DNA of 64,000 bases, from contig JAEVLN010000024.1 in the NCBI GenBank assembly GCA_018350325.1, positions 1 through 64,000 on the forward strand, read 5' to 3'. The notes beneath the pieces are model-generated. The model was not told where the DNA came from. It saw only the letters and a program-made list of their open reading frames with translations, and ran no database searches. The DNA comes from Globodera rostochiensis (Eukaryota; Nematoda; Chromadorea; Rhabditida; Heteroderidae). Positions 58,593 to 64,000 of this stretch are shown here, in pieces (the stretch's first letter is position 1; each line of letters starts with the position of its first letter). The position numbers and the translations under genes were made by a program.

Positions 58593-60005
58593 ATGTACAA
58601 ATTGTTTTTTAAAATTTTTTGTTACTCAATTCTTTTCCCTCTCAAAACTTGTCATCCGTCCGTCCATAGCATCACAATTACCACGAACAGCAACAGAACA
58701 GGATTTTTCTCCCATTTATATTCACTTTCGCCCGCTTCAGACAGACGGACAATTTTTTATTCAATTTTATTGGTCGTTTGTTGAACATCGCGCAGCGCAT
58801 GAGAAACAAAAAAAAAATGCTGCTGTTCTTTTCCGGCTCAACGCTTGCGCGGCGCGCCGCCGCATTTATTAGGGCCACAAAATTGCAGACGACGCGACGG
58901 TCCTGGAGAAGAATTCGCTGAAAATTTGAAGACTTTTATTGTAAAACAGGAAACAAAAATTGTTAATTTAATTCCAAGTGACTTTTAACGCGACCAATTT
59001 GTGTAGACTAGTACAAAAGGTCCACCGTGGACATCACAATATCCATCCTCAAACGAAAAGCGGACAAATGCTACCAAAAATGTTTTTTTTATTAAATTTT
59101 GAACAAATTAATAAATGCATTTAACAAACAAACAAACTGTGACTAGTAAATTAAAAATGACATCAAAATGAAGATGGAAATGCTGCCTTTTGTTGTAACA
59201 ATTTAAATTTGTAGAATGCAAAAAAAATTGTTCAACTCTTGAAGACGGAATTGTGAACAATTTTCTTCGAAAATTGTTTATGCTGCTATTTTTGAGTTTC
59301 TTCATTTTTGGTTTACTTTCACGAATTGCCATATTTTTAATTGTATTCTTTAAATTCTTCCTTAATTTAACTAATTTCCAATACAAACAAACCCTTTTAC
59401 AAATGGCTGTTTGTGATTGAATGCCTGTGGCCACAAAATTTCATCTCCTCAATGGCCATATTCATTAATGCTTTACACCAATAACGACCTCCTTTCATCA
59501 ATATTCAAAGCACGGCATGGTTGCCAGGTGCCTGCCCCCTTAATGGCATTCTTGATGGCTAATTTTGGACCAAATCCTTCTCCACCATTTCCAAATGATT
59601 TTGCTCATGCAAGATGCTAAATTTAGCACGAATTTTTGTTTGCGTAAATAATCTTTGAACGGTGATCAAACAAAATCTGAGAAAGGCGCTTGAATTTCAA
59701 AAATTGAAAATTTCATTTAAAATTGTTTGCATTTAATTGAAATAAATTTTTTAGTTTTTTTTTGAGAAATTTCATTATCGAAAACAGCTTAGGTAATACT
59801 AAAAACATTTTCAAATCTTTTATGTTAAATTAATTAAATTTATTTAAGAAATTCATTTAAAAATTTTTTTTGGAATAAATTTATTTCAAGCCTTTCACCA
59901 CTTTTCTAAGTTAAATTTGTATTTATTTCCCAACCGAACCGCATCCAAAAAACCTATAAATTATTCAGTACCCCCGCCCGCCCCCGCTCGCCTTTTGCCT
60001 CTCAC
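58593..60005. other. spacer with exon-like patches on both strands
   Basis: 58800-58920 encodes on plus a 39-codon ATG frame (MRNKKKMLLFFSGSTLARRA). 59410-59620 is open on plus for 67 codons and also shows minus patches (KNAIKGAGTWQPCRALNIDE). 59108-59434 has a lysine-rich minus frame. None is decisive. Confidence 0.3.
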
Positions 60006-60160
60006 ATATTCATCATCCGGACACCCTCCGCCGTCGGGAGAGCCAATTTTGGTATTTTTAGTGCCTGAAGCATATTGATGATGCACACAATGCCAATGGC
60101 AAAGAGCCGCTTTGAGATAATTGAAAGTTTTTTTTGGTTTTGAAAGCTTTTTTCTGCCAT
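60006..60160 (-). CDS. candidate first exon with signal-anchor-like helix
   Basis: ATG at 60160 on minus starts a 51-codon frame ending AT|GTGAGA. A short basic N-terminus (MAEKSFQNQKKLS) is followed by a hydrophobic segment RLFAIGIVCIINMLQAL and then KIPKLALPTAEGVRMMN, the pattern of a membrane anchor or signal sequence. Balanced composition in the second half. No downstream exon could be joined in phase. Confidence 0.35.
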
Positions 60161-61059
60161 TAAAGATTTAAATCCCAACGAATTTCTGCTAAATCTTTTC
60201 AACTTAAATTTATTTAAAGCGAGTTTATAAAAAAAAACTAGTCTGAATTTTTCTCAAATTCAAATTCTTATTTTAGCATTTAAAGCTCAGCTCCCAATGT
60301 CTTATTTTGGCTTTTATTATTTTCAAAAAGTGATGTATTTATTTATTTTTGACTTTGGTCTGTCATCTTTCGAAATGACCTTTTGTTGTGATTCCCAAAA
60401 GCTGATCAGTGATCCCAAAACGTCACTGCTTCTTCTTTTTTTTTGCTGTCATTGGATAAAGTGTCATTTGTCTAACTGATCCCAAATGTTCAGCTGATCG
60501 GCTGCTGAGTGATCACGTTCATTGCCTCGGGCATTGCTAGCGTTGTGCCACTATTTTCTCGTGATCAATCAATCACTTTTCGGCACCAAAATAGTGTGTG
60601 CTCATTAAAGGCATTTTTCTTTTTTTGGATTGGAATTTGGTCTTAACTCTTTAATAGAATTTTGATCCCGAACACATATTTATAGTCAAACTTGCAGCAA
60701 CCTCTCCATATAATAAACTTTTTTTTAAAAAAAGTAAGATTAATTTTATTTTAAAAAATCACAAAATTTTTTATCGGTTTTTTCAATTAACCAAAATTTT
60801 TTGATGCTTTCCGAACATACTTTATCCAGATTATTAAATATAATTTTATCCTAAAATCTTCAAATTTGCAAAAATCAAATAAAGGTTTGCGGCGCTTTAA
60901 ATTTTCATTTAAATATAAATATTATCTGTAAATTTTAGTTTACGCATAGTAATTGCCCAAAACATCGCCTAATTAACCACTCATCATCTTCCACCAAATT
61001 TTTGTAATTTGGCATTATAAATGACCTTCAATCAACCCACCCCCAACAATTACCTATCG

Positions 61060-62380
61060 CATGGAAATAGTGCGCCACCCCTCCCCCCCCCCCCCAACCC
61101 ACTCAAAAAATCGCTCTCAATCCCCCCCCCCCCCCAAAAAAACCCGTCACCAATTAATCTCATGCCCAATTCTTCCGTCACTTCACCCCTCTGAAATGCA
61201 TCTGCGCGCAATTCTCCATTCTTTTGCGAGAATCTGGTGCCGGACTCAGCAAAAAATGAATGCTTCATTCATTCATTCATTCTCTGTTGGATGTGCGCAA
61301 TTTTTATCGCCCAAATAAATCTATGCTATGTTGCCATTAGAAAGGCAAAACAAATATTCGTCATTTAAAAAAATGTTTTTTGGACCTAAAAAATTAGGTA
61401 TGTCATTTTACTGGTAAATTTTTGAAAACACAAAAAAGTTTGGGGAGTTGTATGATAAAATATAATCATTTGTGATTTAATCCCGGAAAATTACACCAAC
61501 TAATTTGTGAGGGCTTCCGACTGACGGCGAAAGATTTTTAGCATTTTCCATTCTATTATGAACAAAAACTCGCCTGGCACGAGTTTAGAGTGTAGAAGAG
61601 TACCTTGTACCCGCTGGTATCAAAAATCTACATCTTTCTCCTACGGCCAATAATGTGCATCTTGTCCCGAGCTCCACAAATCGGCCGCTTCTTTGTACTC
61701 GCCGATCTGATTTCCCCTAATGGGGCCAAATTACACCCTTCTCCTCTCCCCTTTCTCCAAATCGTATAATGTCCCCCCCCCCCGTTTTCATCGTCGGCCA
61801 CCACCGATGATTAAGAGGCTCTAGAAATGGAATCTGTGTGTGTGAGTTAAGGATGTGAATGATGATGATGATGTTATTTGTTGTTTGTAAAGGAGGCGGA
61901 CGGTGTGTTGGTGTTGGTGTCCCTCCTCCGTCGTTGGGTTGTCGTGTCCCCATTTCTCCCTTCCCATTCAAGCGGGCCCCAACCTAAATGTGGTGGCGAT
62001 GGCCGCCGGGGCCGCCGCCCCTTCTCGGGATCGCATTTCTTAGAAGCAGCTGCTGCGGCTACTTTGGCCAAATGTCCCCCCCCCCCTCCCCCTCTTCGCA
62101 TACCCCCACATTTTCCAGCCGAATGGCCCACCGCTTTTCTCGTCAGTCTCTCTCACTGCTCGACGACCAAATCCCGAGAATGTGCTGGGGGGGGGGTGGA
62201 GGGTGTTAAGGTGAAGCTTCTGTCCATAGAAGAGTTGACGGACAAGCTTCATCGATGGAGTGAGGTGTTGTGCCCGCTGTGGAAAATCATTCCCGCCCAT
62301 CTTGAACTGCTGTTTTTTGGCCTCTTTGGCCCCCTGCTGACACAATGAGCAATTAGAGTTCTCTCGTGACAATCACGGCC
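61060..62380. other. GC-richer region upstream of the F-box gene, with C and G runs
   Basis: Homopolymer C runs (61082, 61121, 61772, 62076) and a G run (62187) alternate with balanced DNA. A 156-codon plus frame without ATG (61878-62348) ends with a protein-like stretch (IEELTDKLHRWSEVLCPLWK), and minus frames overlap it. More likely the 5' flank or untranslated leader of the F-box gene than a separate protein, but a conserved exon is possible. Confidence 0.3.
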
Positions 62381-62731
62381 AATTGTGGCCCAAAATCACT
62401 TTGTGGGCGGGTCTTTGGCAAAAGGCTTTAAAAGCTTTACCTTTGCCCAAACTGCCTCAGGCACACCGACCATTCGTATCCATCCGTTGAATTCCCAAGG
62501 GGGCTTAGAAAAAATGCTCAACATTTACATCGACAGAAATATTTCGCTGAGAACATTTTGTTATCAAATAAAATATTGTCCCCATTACATTAAACTTTTG
62601 GGTTCCTCCGCCCCCATTTTTCTATCTGGGTTTTCTAAAGTACACCTCTCTCTACCTTTTTTGCATCAAAAAAAGCAGATTAATTTAAAAAGGCTGTTGT
62701 TTTATTATTGCTTTTGACTCCATTCACAAAA

Positions 62732-64000
62732 ATGCCATTCATCGGAAAGGACTGGCGGGCTCCCGGTAAAAATGTTAACAAATAAATGAAAACCCAAAAA
62801 AGCATATTTATTTAAAGGTGAGGTATGGGTTCGCGTCAGTCACACATCCGGGTGGGAACAATGCAAGGTCATTCATTAGTCATTAGAATTAATGAACATT
62901 TTTAAATTAAGCAATTCGAGCTAAATTGTATATTTTAACATTAATTTAATTGGGTTTGGGAGGAATTTATGCCCAATTTTTGATGTACTGTTTGCAGTTG
63001 AGACCCATTCAACTTCCGGCAACGCATTCCATTCCGATTCCTGTCGGTTCGGATGTGCAAGACGTGGGAGATGCCATGCCGTCACCGCACAAGCGTATCA
63101 AAAATGGGAGCGGATCACCTCCGAAATGCTTTGGACGACATGCAATGCTTCTGCCGTCATTGTTTGACGACGGAGAGGACAATGGCGGGGAGAATTGTTG
63201 TTTGGATGAACAAAATGTATGTTTTGACAAAACGCCAAAAGTATCTGAAATTTAAAAAATGTTTTTTTGTTCAGGAGTCCCTTTTGCTGTTGGACGGCTC
63301 GCCACCGCCGGCAAACTCGTCGGACAATTCAGCATCCGATGAGTCCGAGTCTGACATGGCGGCCGAGGAGGAGTGCTGGGAGCAGCCCCATTGTTTTGTG
63401 AAGCTGAGGAACCGAACCAAGGAGTTCATCGGCTGCACCAGCATGAGCGAGGCGTTCCAACGGCTGGACTTGGCCAGAGCTGTCAAGGACATCCGTCGAT
63501 TCAATTACATATGCAAGGTGATAACAAAATGATGTCTTGAAAATATATATATTTTTAAATTCCCGGTGTTTTAGTTTTGAGAACAAATAAAATCTGTCGT
63601 TTCGGACTTAAGTCTTTAAAATTTTCGTTAGATAATGGTGGTTAACATTTTAAATTCTTAAATTTAAAGCATTGGATAATTCCAAAATCAAAAATTGTTT
63701 TTCCACCTTTTGTTTAGGATTATAAAAATTCAAAATTTTAAGAGTTGTTATTTAAAATAAATATATTTTCATTTCTTTAAAAACACGTTTTAAATAAATA
63801 AGCCTAGTACATATACAATTTATATTTAAATTAAAGAAAATTGAATAAATTTAGGTGGTCCAAATTTTGGTGAATGAGAAGCTGCAAAATTTGAGCGCAA
63901 TGTCTCGGAAAAGCCTTTTTGCCATCATTCAGGCCATCGTTTTGCACAGTAAATTTGAAGATTTATAATTTAAATTAATTTCAATAAAAAGGTGTCGAAG
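62732..64000 (+). CDS. F-box protein of the FBXO25/FBXO32 (atrogin-1) family, 5' part
   Basis: Substrate-recognition subunit of an SCF ubiquitin ligase, judged by the family-specific N-terminus. Exons: 62732-62765, 62818-62867, 62998-63216, 63275-63517, 63855-63948, 63992 onward; all phases agree, giving about 216 residues in the window. Exon 1 is MPFIGKDWRAPG, as in vertebrate members (MPFLGQDWRSPG). Exon 2 gives VWVRVSHTSGWEQCK. Exon 4 carries EAFQRLDLARAVKDIRRFNY, matching the conserved EAFNRLD..RRFNY block. Exon 5 starts VVQILVNEKLQNLSAMSRKS. Between them is a longer, low-complexity linker (HKRIKNGSGSPPK, DGSPPPANSSDNSASDESES) not typical of the vertebrate proteins. The F-box itself lies beyond the window. 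ATG context AAAAATG is good. Donor GTCATT after exon 2 is non-canonical for its last bases but is the only one before an in-frame TAG. Confidence 0.93.

Noticed and set aside
61717..62372. Several overlapping frames of 73-156 codons on both strands
   Set aside because: GC-rich DNA with C runs keeps several frames open at once; no ATG, splice or family support for any one.
62385..62717. 110-codon plus frame just before the F-box start
   Set aside because: Ends 14 bp before the ATG, in a different frame, and composition drifts to AT-rich; more likely 5' flank or leader.
63009..63586. Minus frames and second plus frame at the F-box exons
   Set aside because: Shadows of exons 3 and 4, whose plus frame matches the FBXO25/32 family.

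Overview
This looks like nematode nuclear DNA: very AT-rich (my estimate is a quarter to a third GC), with split genes, short introns ending in TTTTTAG or TTTAAG, and three 7TM chemoreceptor genes of the nematode Srsx type. Compact introns, abundant short TIR elements and this acceptor style would fit a plant-parasitic tylenchid, but the sequence does not prove the genus. Nothing bacterial, viral or organellar was seen.

Four genes are solid, and all had to be assembled across introns by hand. They are: a minus-strand chemoreceptor (5826-7528, 7 exons, 328 aa); a plus-strand paralogue (40315-41950, 7 exons, 322 aa); a second plus-strand paralogue (54124-55721, 7 exons, 335 aa); and, at the right edge, the 5' part of an FBXO25/FBXO32 (atrogin-1) type F-box gene (62732 to beyond the window). 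The three receptors share intron positions and phases, and exon 3 is exactly 231 bp in all three. Two of them carry a private intron, each with a terminal-inverted-repeat element inside.

The rest is a sea of AT-rich DNA holding (a) transposon debris: a hAT-type MITE with a perfect 8-bp target duplication (18845-19025), a hAT transposase tail (21082-21269), TIR elements at 6159-6351, 41199-41372 and 58068-58292, and a large foldback at 53603-54088; (b) tandem repeats at 4936-5409 (tRNA-derived), 28131-28592 (154-bp unit), 37355-37670, 39440-39800 and a G-rich array at 52195-52320; (c) many diverged internal duplications; and (d) small islands of balanced composition flanked by splice-like sites that read as exons, more often on the minus strand. 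The islands are listed with modest confidence. They may be exons of one or more genes with very long introns, or remnants of duplicated genes. Several are open on both strands, so strand is an inference.

Layout: 0-5 kb islands and the tRNA-like tandem; 5.8-7.5 kb receptor; 8-34 kb duplicated AT-rich DNA with islands and hAT remains; 37-40 kb tandem repeats; 40.3-42 kb receptor; 42-52 kb AT-rich duplications; 53.6-55.7 kb foldback and receptor; 56-62.7 kb mixed-composition DNA with homopolymer C and G runs; 62.7-64 kb F-box gene.
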